Assembly (NCBI GenBank): GCA_963717705.1
Contig: CAVQWT010000003.1
Location: 124,001-188,000 of the forward strand
Length of the DNA: 64,000 bases
Direction of reading: 5' to 3'
From: CAVQWT01 sp963717705
Lineage (GTDB): Bacteria; Pseudomonadota; Gammaproteobacteria; Burkholderiales; Casimicrobiaceae
The stretch's first letter is position 1. Each line of letters starts with the position of its first letter. A program made the position numbers and the translations under genes. Positions 52,652-60,940 of this stretch are shown in pieces. The notes beneath the pieces were generated by a model that saw only the letters and a list, made by a program, of their open reading frames with translations, did not search any database and was not told the DNA's origin.

Positions 52652-53617
52652 TCAGAAGGCGCCACGCACGACGTTGACCGGCGTGCCCCTGGCGAAGCAC
52701 TCGATGTTGTCGATCAGCTGATCGGCGAGCGCCTGTTGCGCCTGGGTGCTGGCCCAGGCGATGTGCGGCGTCAGGATGAAATCGGGGCGTGCGGCGAGCC
52801 GCATGATGGTGCTGTCTGCCGGCGGCGGCTCGGGGAGCGCGACGTCGAACGCCGCGCCGGACAGCAGTCCCTCGTCGAGCGCCCGCTCGAGGTCCTCCTC
52901 GACGACCAGCCCACCCCGGGAGGCGTTGACGAGCACCGGACGGCGGCGCATGCGTCGAAACTCCGCCATGCCGAGCAGGGCCCGGGTCTCCGGCAGCAGC
53001 GGGCAATGCAGGGAGATGACGTCGGCAGTCTCGAGCACCTCGTCGAAGGGCGTGTAGAGCGGCCCGAGGCCGGTCTTGCCCTTGTGCGCGGCGAACATGA
53101 CGTTCATGCCGAACGCGCGCGCAAGCTGCGCGACGCCCTGGCCGAGCGCGCCCTCGCCGATGATGCCGATATTGCTGCCGTGGAGGTCCTGGATCGGGTG
53201 CGAGAAGAAGCAGAACTGCCGCGCCGCCTGCCAGGCGCCACGACGAACTTCGTCGCGGTAGGCACACAGGTTGCGCCGCAGCGCGAGAATCAGGCCGAAA
53301 ACGTGCTCGGGGACCGTGTGGCTCGCGTAGCCGCGCACGTTGCTGACGACGATGCCGTGCTCGCGGCACCAGTCCTTGTCGACACAGTCGGTGCCGGTTG
53401 CCGCGATCGCAACGAGCTTCAGGTCGGACAGCTGCTGCAGCGTTTCGCGGCGCAGCGCCACCTTGTTGTCGATGACGATCGTCGCCCCGGCGAGGCGTTC
53501 CGGCAGGTCGGCGGGTTCGGAGCGCTCGAACTCGGTCCAGAGGTGCTCGAAGGCGGGACGGCGCATACGCACCCCCGGGGCGAGCGTGGCGCGATCGAGG
53601 AAGACGATGCTGTGCAT
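52652..53617 (-). CDS. D-isomer-specific 2-hydroxyacid dehydrogenase (glycerate/hydroxypyruvate reductase type)
   Basis: NAD(P)-dependent dehydrogenase of 321 residues. The Rossmann motif is IGIIGEGALGQGVAQLARAF; catalytic Arg lies in VLVNASRGGLVVEE, Glu in FDVALPEPPPADS and His in FILTPHIAWAS. It would reduce hydroxypyruvate-type keto acids or oxidise the hydroxy acid. It is the first gene of the operon continuing with the TIM-barrel and transketolase genes. A GGAG ribosome-binding site lies before the ATG, and the promoter carries FNR-type and GntR-type sites. Confidence 0.92.
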   Translation of the reverse strand: MHSIVFLDRATLAPGVRMRRPAFEHLWTEFERSEPADLPERLAGATIVIDNKVALRRETLQQLSDLKLVAIAATGTDCVDKDWCREHGIVVSNVRGYASHTVPEHVFGLILALRRNLCAYRDEVRRGAWQAARQFCFFSHPIQDLHGSNIGIIGEGALGQGVAQLARAFGMNVMFAAHKGKTGLGPLYTPFDEVLETADVISLHCPLLPETRALLGMAEFRRMRRRPVLVNASRGGLVVEEDLERALDEGLLSGAAFDVALPEPPPADSTIMRLAARPDFILTPHIAWASTQAQQALADQLIDNIECFARGTPVNVVRGAF

Positions 53618-53681
53618 GAACTGGCTCCGCTGCCGTTCGAAGGGAGGCGTGCGGGAGAGACGGATTCAGCCGTCAATGCAT

Positions 53682-53699
53682 CCTATAACGTATACGCTA
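53682..53699 (-). promoter_or_regulatory. -10 element and overlapping GntR-type operator before the 2-hydroxyacid dehydrogenase gene
   Basis: On the minus strand GCGTATACGTTATAGG reads an operator core (GTATACGTTA, identical to that at 49547-49556) running straight into TATAGG, a four-of-six match to the -10 consensus at 53687-53682. Transcription would start near 53675, about 58 bases before the ATG. A GntR protein bound here would sit on the -10 and spacer and so block the promoter. Confidence 0.6.
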
Positions 53700-53708
53700 A
53701 AGCATTTT

Positions 53709-53722
53709 TTGATGCACATCAA
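53709..53722. promoter_or_regulatory. Perfect FNR/Anr-type box
   Basis: TTGATGCACATCAA matches the FNR/Anr consensus TTGAT-N4-ATCAA in every fixed position, with one more matching base pair on each side. Its centre (53715.5) lies about 41 bases upstream of the transcription start deduced from the -10 at 53682-53687, which is the class II activator position. It thus most likely activates the 2-hydroxyacid dehydrogenase/transketolase operon under low oxygen; action on the divergent LytS gene, about 270 bases away, is less likely. Confidence 0.7.
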
Positions 53723-53992
53723 AGGCGCGTGGCGACGCCGGGTTGCCGCGGCGGCGCGAAGCCTGCCAAGGGGCCGCCGACCCGCCTGACCCGCCCCGCC
53801 GCCGAGCCCCCCTCATGCCCGGGCGGAGGCGGCGACGCGCCGATGTCGCGCGCCGACGGGTCGGCCACGCAATCGCGCCGGTTTCCTGCACTTCACCCCC
53901 TCCAGCGTGCATCCTGTCCCGCCACGGTGGAGCCCGGCGGTCCCGTGCCGTAATCTTGCCCCGTGACCCGCCGACGAACCGAGGACGACCAG

Positions 53993-54937
53993 ATGAACAC
54001 CGACCACCGCAGCCCGGGCACCCACGATGCCGCCGAGCCGGGCGGGCGGGCCCCGCCCATGGGCATCCGGCAGGCGTTCCGCGAAATTCGCAAGGGCGCC
54101 GTCGTGACGTGGTGGGCGTTCTTCGACTGGGTGGCCGTGGTGTCGTGGAAGGCGCTGCTGCTGGTGTCGTTCCTCAGCCTGATCATCGGCGGCGGGATAT
54201 TCAACCTTCCCACGTTCACCGTCCTGCTGATCGTCGCGGCGTTCATCATCAAGGTGGTGGCGGGCGGCAAGCGCAGGGCCGAACTGACCGCGAACGAGGC
54301 CACCAGCCGCGCCGAGACCGAGCAGCTGCAGCGCACGGTGCTGGAGGCGCGCATGGACGCGCTGCAGGCCCAGATCGAGCCGCATTTCCTGTTCAACACG
54401 CTGGGCAGCATCGACCAGCTGATCCAGACCGATCCGCCGCGCGCCTCGCAGATGCAGCAGAGCCTGATCCGCTACCTGCGCTCGGCCATGCCGCAGATGC
54501 GCGAAGGCAGCCGGCCCACGCTGGACCAGCAGGTCGGCCTGTGCCGGGCGTTCCTGGAGATCATGGCGGTGCGGATGGAAGGGCGCCTGCAGTCGGTGGT
54601 GATCGTGCCCGAGGGCCTGAAATCGGCGGCGTTCCCGTCGATGATGCTGCAGACCCTGGTCGAGAACGCGATCAAGCACGGCCTGGAGCCGAAGCCCGAG
54701 GGCGGTCTCATCGAGATCGCGGCCGAGGTCGTCGACGGCCAGCTCGCCGTCCACGTGCGCGACACCGGCGTCGGCTTCATGCCGAAGGGCGAAGGTGGCG
54801 TGGGCCTGGCCAACGTCCGCGAGCGGCTGAAGGCGATGTACAACGGCCGGGCCGAGCTCCTGATCAGCGTGCCGCCCGCGGGCGGCACCTGTGCCACCAT
54901 CAAGCTGCCCTACGAAGTCGCCACCGCCCGGACCTGA
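53993..54937 (+). CDS. LytS/YehU-type sensor histidine kinase
   Basis: Membrane kinase of 314 residues. Two hydrophobic segments (residues of about 47-95) anchor it; there is no large extracellular sensor. The His_kinase domain follows with QIEPHFLFNTLGSIDQLIQT (phosphorylated His) and an HATPase region with LVENAIKHGLEPKP and DTGVGFMPKG. The ATG at 53993 has GAGGA upstream; a GTG at 53963 is an alternative. The response regulator gene begins four bases after its stop, so they form one two-component unit. The signal is unknown. Confidence 0.92.
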   Translation: MNTDHRSPGTHDAAEPGGRAPPMGIRQAFREIRKGAVVTWWAFFDWVAVVSWKALLLVSFLSLIIGGGIFNLPTFTVLLIVAAFIIKVVAGGKRRAELTANEATSRAETEQLQRTVLEARMDALQAQIEPHFLFNTLGSIDQLIQTDPPRASQMQQSLIRYLRSAMPQMREGSRPTLDQQVGLCRAFLEIMAVRMEGRLQSVVIVPEGLKSAAFPSMMLQTLVENAIKHGLEPKPEGGLIEIAAEVVDGQLAVHVRDTGVGFMPKGEGGVGLANVRERLKAMYNGRAELLISVPPAGGTCATIKLPYEVATART

Positions 54938-54941
54938 TCGG

Positions 54942-55727
54942 ATGAATGCCAGCATGCGCCCCCTGCCCGCCCCCACCGCCGTCGTCGCCGACGACGAGCG
55001 CCTGATGCGCGACCAGCTCGTCGCCCGCCTGAAGCAGGCCTGGCCGGAGCTTGTGATCGTGGGCGAGGCGAGCAATGGCCGCGAGGCCATCGACCTCGTG
55101 CGCAGCCTGCGCCCCGACGTCGTGTTTCTCGACATCAGCATGCCCGGGACGGACGGCATCGAGGCGGCCCGGGCGCTGGCGGGCCAGGCCCACGTGGTCT
55201 TCGTCACCGCCCACGACGAATACGCCATCCGGGCCTTCGAGCAGGGTGCGGTCGACTACGTGCTGAAGCCGGCCGATCCGGCGCGGCTGGCGCTGACCTG
55301 CCAGCGCCTGCGGGAGCGCCTCACGCAGGCGCCGGACGCGATGCACGACCTGCTCGCGCAGCTGTCGCAGCGACTCGGGGCGGGCGGCCCGCAGCCCCGC
55401 GAATACCTGCGCTGGGTGCAGGCCAGCGTCGGCGCGACGATACGGATGATCCCGACCAGCGACATCCTGTTCTTCCGCGCCGAGGACAAGTACACCCGGG
55501 TGCAGACCGAGCGTTTCGAGGCGCTGATCCGCAAGCCGATCAAGGAGCTGCTCGACGAGCTCGACCCGAGCGAGTTCTGGCAGATCCATCGCGCGACGGT
55601 CGTTCGCGTCGACGCGGTCGAGCAGGTCAGCCGCAACCTGCGCGGCAATCAGGTCGTGCACGTGAAGGGCAGCGACGAAAAGCTCGAAGTGAGCCGCTCC
55701 TTCAGCCACCTGTTCAAGCAGATGTAG
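54942..55727 (+). CDS. LytTR-family response regulator
   Basis: Response regulator of 261 residues. The receiver domain has the acidic pocket in VVADDERLMRDQL, the phosphorylated Asp in PDVVFLDISMPGTDG, and the Lys in VDYVLKPADP. A C-terminal LytTR DNA-binding domain follows from about residue 160 (IRMIPTSDILFFRAEDKYTR, FWQIHRATVVRVDAVEQV). It pairs with the LytS-type kinase just upstream and would bind direct repeats at its targets. No obvious target is adjacent. Confidence 0.94.
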   Translation: MNASMRPLPAPTAVVADDERLMRDQLVARLKQAWPELVIVGEASNGREAIDLVRSLRPDVVFLDISMPGTDGIEAARALAGQAHVVFVTAHDEYAIRAFEQGAVDYVLKPADPARLALTCQRLRERLTQAPDAMHDLLAQLSQRLGAGGPQPREYLRWVQASVGATIRMIPTSDILFFRAEDKYTRVQTERFEALIRKPIKELLDELDPSEFWQIHRATVVRVDAVEQVSRNLRGNQVVHVKGSDEKLEVSRSFSHLFKQM

Positions 55728-55836
55728 AGAGGCCGGTTCGCTCGCGGATGTGCAGCGCATAGGGCAGTCGTCGTGCGGCTGACTCGTCCACCCCTCCAGC
55801 GGGATATCTGGCCTGCGCGTGGGACTTGTCGCCCGG

Positions 55837-56604
55837 TCACGGGGGAACGATCCGCGTCTTTGCGCGGAATCCGTCGCGCACGACGTTGCGGGCTTCCTCG
55901 ATTCGCCTCGGCTCGTCTTCGCGCTCGCGGACGCATTGCGTGTGCGTCTCGCCAACCAGTTTGCAGACGCTTTGGGTGCGACCACGAGCGTCGGACTCTG
56001 CCTGCCGCACGAGTGGCTCGAAGTAGGCGTTACGCGCCTCCTCCGACGGGAATTCCGACGGCGTCAGCGTGAGTGACACTTCCGCCGGATACGACAGGTC
56101 GGGGTATGCGACTTGGCTGGCGATGTAGAGCCCGGGCATTACCACCAGCAGTCCTACTCCCACGACGGGCAAGGCCGCCGCGGCGGCCGTACCCACTGCG
56201 CCGACGCTGGCGCCGGACATGCCCGCAAAGACGGCGCTCGTGCCTGCCGCGCCGACGCCTCCCAGCGCGGTAGAGCCCCCGAGTAGCCACGGCGAAGCCG
56301 GGGAGGAACTCTCGCGCCATGCAACCCAGCCCACGTCGCCGCTTGCATCCAGATAACCGGGGCGGCGGCACCGAAGCGTAAGCGGCACCTCTTTGCGGGC
56401 CACCGTCACGCTGCCCGGTGTCGGGTCCACGGTCGCGATCTCGACGCCATCCTGCCAAACGGCGCAGCGCGCGCCGGGCGGATCCGAACTGACCATCATC
56501 GATTGAAACTTGCCCGAAGGGGTCACGGGCAAATCGGGAGCGGCCGGCGTGTTCGCGCAGCCAGCAAGCAGTAGCGCACAGGCGGCGGTCGCGATAGCAC
56601 GCAT
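55837..56604 (-). CDS. Putative lipoprotein with hydrophobic glycine-rich core
   Basis: Protein of 255 residues with a lipoprotein signal (MRAIATAACALLLAGC, lipobox LAGC, Cys16). The middle, residues of about 105-165, is a long Gly/Ala/Val-rich hydrophobic stretch like a glycine zipper, which could insert in or span a membrane. The first part (MMVSSDPPGARCAVWQDG, TPGSVTVARKEVPLTLRCRR) resembles a PEGA-type beta domain found in lipoproteins. The C-terminus is charged with three cysteines overall. It converges on the LytTR gene. No known family beyond these resemblances was identified. Confidence 0.72.
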   Translation of the reverse strand: MRAIATAACALLLAGCANTPAAPDLPVTPSGKFQSMMVSSDPPGARCAVWQDGVEIATVDPTPGSVTVARKEVPLTLRCRRPGYLDASGDVGWVAWRESSSPASPWLLGGSTALGGVGAAGTSAVFAGMSGASVGAVGTAAAAALPVVGVGLLVVMPGLYIASQVAYPDLSYPAEVSLTLTPSEFPSEEARNAYFEPLVRQAESDARGRTQSVCKLVGETHTQCVREREDEPRRIEEARNVVRDGFRAKTRIVPP

Positions 56605-57319
56605 GGCAGAGTGCCGCGGTTGGATTTCGCACTATGAACCAGCGAAGCCGAGGTCGCGTTGATGGCGATCAAACCCGCGCTACGCCGCCAGCACGATTCG
56701 GCATTCGGTCGCGTAGCCGTACCAAAAAACCCGGTCAGCCGCCGGGGAGCGTACGAACCAACTCGTTGACCGTCTGCTTTGGAGCAAACCGGCTGGTTGA
56801 AACGGCTCGAAACCGGACCCACGCGATGGCCCGCTTCCGGCCAAGAGCGGACATACGAGGAAGCGAGCAAAATTTCCAGTTACCGGCCATTCGGCGTTTG
56901 ACGAATCGATCCGCACAAATCACAAACGCCGCTGGGTCGGGGCCTGTGTCGGCGCGGAATCGATTTCTGCTTGCGCCGCCGCGTTGTGGCCAATCCGGCG
57001 AGTCCGAGGCCGACGGGCGCGAGCGCCGCGGGTTCGGGCGCTTGCGAGACTTGGATGTCCCGCGCCCCCACTTGCACCGTGCCGTCGAAGGCGTAGCATC
57101 GGGCCGGTCATTTCCATCGGCGTGAATCCCGGCATTAGGTTGGAAGCGATGAGAATGTCCGGGGCAACAGGGATGCGGGGGTTGGGCGGCCACCCACCCG
57201 TGTAGAAGTTGGGCAGGCTCGAATGGATCAGTCCGGAAAGTTTCCAGCGGACTTGATTGTGGTCAGGCGCAGCGAGACGTTTAAGGAGTAGCCGGTCTGC
57301 TAGGAGTTAGGAGGATGTG
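56605..57319. other. Non-coding, lower-GC stretch with gene remnants (715 bp)
   Basis: No intact gene is supported. The composition is clearly less GC-rich than the neighbours. The minus strand near 56961-57107 holds a PEP-CTERM remnant (listed separately). At 56830-56870 there are tracts such as GCTTCCGGCCAAGAGCGGAC, and a loosely similar CGCTTCGGGTCG tract occurs at 57840-57860 beyond the next gene; such degenerate intergenic sequence is often seen near decayed mobile DNA. The last 20 bases carry the ribosome-binding site of the membrane-protein gene. Confidence 0.55.
56961..57107 (-). pseudogene. C-terminal remnant of a PEP-CTERM exported protein
   Basis: Read on the minus strand, the open stretch ends with YAFDGTVQV, then QAPEPAALAPVGLGLAGLA and TTRRRKQ. 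This is the standard tripartite PEP-CTERM signal: Pro-Glu-Pro, a hydrophobic helix and a basic cluster. An in-frame stop lies a few codons upstream, and no start or N-terminal domain can be joined, so only a tail is left. No stop follows the basic cluster directly. Such signals are processed by exosortase in exopolysaccharide-making Gram-negative bacteria. Confidence 0.6.
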
Positions 57320-57754
57320 ATGGGCAAGATCTGGTCGGAAAGGGTTGCTTACATTTCCTTTCTCCTCTTTGCGATACTGCTGTCCCCATTCGCGGGGCTA
57401 TGGACATATTCCGTATTGCATGGGGCAGTCATGATCGAAGTGTTTGGTGGTTTGTTCATGTTGGCATCTATCCATTGGCCTGTTGTGCTTGGTTTGTTTG
57501 GCCTCACGCTCATAGTAAGCCTTGTGGCTCTTGTCAAAGGGCCATCGCACTTGCGGATTCGCACAGGAATTTGGTGGGCAAGTGTCCTACTGACGTTTTT
57601 AGTTGCCATTTTTCCTCAGCGTAAGGAGGACACGGCTGTGATGTCGCTGTTTGGTCTAATCGGCATCTGCCTTGCCTTGTCGCTGCCGATAATTTGGATG
57701 GTCAAGACGCCTCGGCTGCGTGATGACGAGGTGACTCCGCAGAGTTCGGAGTAA
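57320..57754 (+). CDS. Small multi-pass membrane protein of unknown function, atypical composition
   Basis: Protein of 144 residues with four to five hydrophobic helices (ISFLLFAILLSPFAGLW, MIEVFGGLFMLASI, VVLGLFGLTLIVSLVALV, ASVLLTFLVAIF, SLFGLIGICLALSLPIIWMV) and a charged C-terminal tail. The ATG at 57320 has GGAGG seven bases upstream. The gene is about half GC and uses AT-ending codons freely (TTT, GTT, ATA), quite unlike every neighbour, which points to recent horizontal acquisition. No family was recognised. Confidence 0.75.
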   Translation: MGKIWSERVAYISFLLFAILLSPFAGLWTYSVLHGAVMIEVFGGLFMLASIHWPVVLGLFGLTLIVSLVALVKGPSHLRIRTGIWWASVLLTFLVAIFPQRKEDTAVMSLFGLIGICLALSLPIIWMVKTPRLRDDEVTPQSSE

Positions 57755-58026
57755 GGTAGTCCGTTGGCCGTCGTCAACCTATCGCTTTGAATGTCCGTCG
57801 CTTCGCCGTCGAACGTCGGCTTACCGGAGGGACGACCGGCCGCTTCGGGTCGTATTGCGACCTTGGACGATCAAGCCGCTCGCGTTCAGGCTCGACGGTC
57901 GCAGACCGGCCACAACCGGTCACACGGCGATGTCGCCGATTGCAGTCGTTCGACGGCGCATTCGGTCCTGAGCAGACCTACGAGAACCGAAGAGGAGCTG
58001 CCGACGACGGGTGGTGACGGGGCTTG
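57755..58026. other. Non-coding gap after the foreign membrane-protein gene
   Basis: No credible gene in 272 bp. It contains repeated GGTCG/CGACC-type words (TTCGGGTCGTATTGCGACC and others) that form several weak inverted repeats. It appears to belong to the same decayed or acquired patch as 56605-57319. Confidence 0.45.
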
Positions 58027-59028
58027 CTACTCTCCGCTCTTCAGCCGTCGCGAGCCTTCGATGAGCGGGTGCCATCCGTAGACGAGCGAGATCATGAAGC
58101 CGTCCATTTTCAGGTCGCCGGGAGCGTTGTCGTTCACGGTCGACTTGTAGCCGAACGTGAGACCGAGGTTGCTGTTGACCTGGTATCCGAGCGTGAACCC
58201 GACGCCCAGGTTGTTGAGCTTCTCCCCGGCCACGCCATTGACGCTCGCCTTGCCGCCGTTGTACCAGGCCACGTCAAGCGAGCCCCAGAGATGCTCGGTG
58301 AAGTCGCGGGTCAGGTGCGCGTCCAGCTGGAACATCGGATCGGTCTTCAGCGTCTGCCCGACATAGTCGTTGTTGTTGCCGAACAGCCACACGGCGGGCA
58401 GGAACTCGAGGGTCGTGCGCCGGCCCGGCACCCACTCGCCGAGCTGCCAGACGACCGGCATGCCCACGCGGCCATACCAGCGGTTCTGACCCAGATTCAG
58501 CGGCTGGTCGCTGTCGTACTCGCCGATCGGCAATGCCAGGTCGGCGAGCACGTCGACCGAGAATCCCGGCTCGTAGCGCATGGCGTCGGGGATGTTCTTC
58601 TGTGCCTTCGGACCGAGGATGTTGAGGTTGAACTCGAGCATCGGATCGCCGAACCCGCTGGCCGACTGGTTGAACGTCTTGCCGGCTACGGTCACGTCTC
58701 CCGAGACGCGCCCCATGGGCAGGAGGATCGCCGCCATCGCCGAGCGATCGAACAGCGAGAACGTGTGCGCGTAGCCCGCGATCGCCATCGTCGCGTCGAA
58801 GTTCGCGCCGGGCGTCACCGTATGCGCCGGATCGAACGGGTTCGTGTTGCCGCTGATCGAGTTGACGATGAGCGGCACGGCATTCCCGTCCGACAGGCTC
58901 TTCCAGTAGAAGCGTGCCGGGACCTGCGCCAGCGCCTGTGGCCCGGCGAGCAGGCCCGCCGCGAAGATCGTCGCGACGACCCATCGCATCCGGCCAATCG
59001 GCTTCGTGAGTCTCGTGTCATCGTTCAT
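58027..59028 (-). CDS. Outer-membrane transporter-like protein (phenol MetA-pathway family)
   Basis: Exported beta-barrel-type protein of 333 residues. A signal peptide (RMRWVVATIFAAGLLAGP, then QALAQ) precedes alternating amphipathic strands. Segments such as GFGDPMLEFNLNILGP, DVLADLALPIGEYDSDQPLN and VGFTLGYQVNSNLGLTFGYK are typical of the MetA-pathway/transporter family, thought to pass hydrophobic aromatics across the outer membrane. It lies 41 bases after the arylsulfatase gene on the same strand, which suggests uptake of a sulfated or aromatic compound. Confidence 0.87.
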   Translation of the reverse strand: MNDDTRLTKPIGRMRWVVATIFAAGLLAGPQALAQVPARFYWKSLSDGNAVPLIVNSISGNTNPFDPAHTVTPGANFDATMAIAGYAHTFSLFDRSAMAAILLPMGRVSGDVTVAGKTFNQSASGFGDPMLEFNLNILGPKAQKNIPDAMRYEPGFSVDVLADLALPIGEYDSDQPLNLGQNRWYGRVGMPVVWQLGEWVPGRRTTLEFLPAVWLFGNNNDYVGQTLKTDPMFQLDAHLTRDFTEHLWGSLDVAWYNGGKASVNGVAGEKLNNLGVGFTLGYQVNSNLGLTFGYKSTVNDNAPGDLKMDGFMISLVYGWHPLIEGSRRLKSGE

Positions 59029-59069
59029 GATTCGTCGTCCCAGTTGATGAAATTCCGGATCGGCAGTGC

Positions 59070-60914
59070 TCAGGGTTTCGGATCGGCCAGCAGATCCTTG
59101 GGTGGCACGAACTGTCGCTTGTAGATGAGCGGCGGGTAGCCGGGGTCGTCCGGCGTGCGGGGCGGAAGCTGGTCTTCCAGGGTCTCGAACGTGGAGCGGC
59201 TCGGCAGGATCACGTTGTTCGTCCGGGCGTAGCTGTCCCATAGCGCGAGCATCGCCTTCAGCTTTTCGGGGCGCTCCCTGGCGAGGTCCTTGCGCTCCGC
59301 GGGATCGGCGGCGACGTCGAAGAGTTCCCATTCGGCCTTGCCGTACGGCTTGAATTGCCAGCGGAGCTTCCAGTTCCCCTGCCGCACCGCCCGATTGCCG
59401 AAGATTTCCCATGCGATGTAGTCCTTCTCGTCGCGCGGCGACTCCGCCTTGCCCGCCAGCATCGGGCCCCACGACTTGCCGATGAGCGGCGGGGCGTCAC
59501 GCCCCTCGATGGTCTTCGGGTACCGGGCGCCCGCGATCTCGAGCAGTGTCGGCATGAGGTCGGCCACGTACATGAGCCCGTGGTTGATGCTCCCCTTGGG
59601 CCGCGCGACCGCCGGGCCGCTGACGATCAGCGCGTTGCGGATGCCGCCTTCGGCCACCCAGCCCTTGTACTGGCTGAACGGCGTCATCGACACCTGCGCC
59701 CACATCGGGCCGTACCCGACGTACGAGCCCGGGTCGCCCCACGCATTGGGATGCGTCTGCGACCAGTTGATCGCAGCGAAAAGGTAGTCGCGCGTGCCGG
59801 GCGTGCCCGCGATCATCTTGAAGAGATCGGTGCCCTCGGCGCCGTTGTCCCCGAACACGACGAAGATCGTGTTCTCGTACTCGCCGATCGCCTTCAGGTG
59901 GTCGACGAGACGCCCGACGTGGTAGTCGAGGTTCTCCACCATGCCCGCGTAGAGCTCCATCTTCTTGCCGAGGAGCGCCCGGCTCGCCGGCGCCAGCACG
60001 ATGGGATCGGGCACGAACCACATCCGCTCGGCGAGCTGCGTGCCCGCGGGCATGATGCCGAGCTCGACCTGTCGCTTCAGCCGTTCCTGCCGGACCGCGT
60101 CCCAGCCCTTGTCGTACCCGCCGACGTGGCGGGAGCGCCATTCCGTCGGCAGGTGGTACGGGTCATGCGGCGCCTGGTGGGACACGTAGGCGAAGAAGGG
60201 CCTGCCGTCGCCCCGGTTTGCATCAATGTAACCGATCAGCTTGTCGGTGTAGGTCTTCGTGGCGTAGTAGTCCTTGGGGAGAGCGGTGAGGTAGCGCCCG
60301 TCCTCGGTGAAGACCGACTGCGGCGACGCGGCAGTGAAGTTGGTCATGTCCCAGTAGCTGCCCGCGCCGTCGAGCAGCGAGAAGTCGCGCTCGAACCCGC
60401 GCGCGGCGGGGATCTGCGCCGGCGCCTTGCCCAGGTGCCACTTGCCGACCATGTACGTGTGATAGCCCGCGTCCCTGAGCAGCTGCGGCAGCGTGGCGAC
60501 ACGATCGTTGAGATAGCCTTCGTACCCGACCGCGCCCCGCTGGTTGGGCGCGGTCCACTCGTCCATGTTGCCCAGGCCGTTCAGGTGCGTATCGACGCCG
60601 CTCAGCAGCATGGCTCGCGTCGGCGAGCAGCTCGCGTGCGTGTAGAAGCTCGTGAAGCGGACGCCGTCCCTGGCCAGCGCGTCGAGGTTCGGGGTCCTGA
60701 TCTCGCTGCCGAACGCCCCCATGTCCGCGTACCCGAGGTCGTCGCCGAGGATGACGACGATGTTCGGCCGGCGCGGGGTGTCCGCGGCGAAAGTCGCCGA
60801 GGGTGCGGCAAGCGCCGCGGCGATGCCGACGACGCCAAGCGCGATCAGCAGTGATCGCGGCCTGCCCGGCTTCACGAGCCCGTCACTCTGCCGATGCTGC
60901 AGCACGGTGCCCAT
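59070..60914 (-). CDS. Arylsulfatase (type I, formylglycine-dependent)
   Basis: Sulfatase of 614 residues. The formylglycine motif is ASCSPTRAMLLSG with Cys96 as the modified residue, preceded by metal Asp residues in NIVVILGDDLGYADMG. Further metal and substrate residues are in HTYMVGKWHLGK, YVSHQAPHDPYH and VFGDNGAEGTD. A hydrophobic signal-like segment (residues of about 19-43) ends at TFAAD, so it acts in the periplasm. The ATG at 60914 was chosen; the open frame continues upstream only as shadow of the next gene. No sulfatase-maturing enzyme is encoded in the window. Confidence 0.93.
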   Translation of the reverse strand: MGTVLQHRQSDGLVKPGRPRSLLIALGVVGIAAALAAPSATFAADTPRRPNIVVILGDDLGYADMGAFGSEIRTPNLDALARDGVRFTSFYTHASCSPTRAMLLSGVDTHLNGLGNMDEWTAPNQRGAVGYEGYLNDRVATLPQLLRDAGYHTYMVGKWHLGKAPAQIPAARGFERDFSLLDGAGSYWDMTNFTAASPQSVFTEDGRYLTALPKDYYATKTYTDKLIGYIDANRGDGRPFFAYVSHQAPHDPYHLPTEWRSRHVGGYDKGWDAVRQERLKRQVELGIMPAGTQLAERMWFVPDPIVLAPASRALLGKKMELYAGMVENLDYHVGRLVDHLKAIGEYENTIFVVFGDNGAEGTDLFKMIAGTPGTRDYLFAAINWSQTHPNAWGDPGSYVGYGPMWAQVSMTPFSQYKGWVAEGGIRNALIVSGPAVARPKGSINHGLMYVADLMPTLLEIAGARYPKTIEGRDAPPLIGKSWGPMLAGKAESPRDEKDYIAWEIFGNRAVRQGNWKLRWQFKPYGKAEWELFDVAADPAERKDLARERPEKLKAMLALWDSYARTNNVILPSRSTFETLEDQLPPRTPDDPGYPPLIYKRQFVPPKDLLADPKP

Positions 60915-60940
60915 TGCCAATCCCTTTCTGCACAGGCGAA

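Larger units (their letters stand above)
53618..53992. other. Divergent intergenic region (375 bp)
   Basis: The left 110 bases hold the FNR-type box, GntR-type operator and -10 element listed separately. From 53730 to 53992 the sequence returns to very high GC; no gene, repeat or clear promoter for the LytS-type kinase was seen, apart from a GAGGA ribosome-binding site just before its start. Confidence 0.6.
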
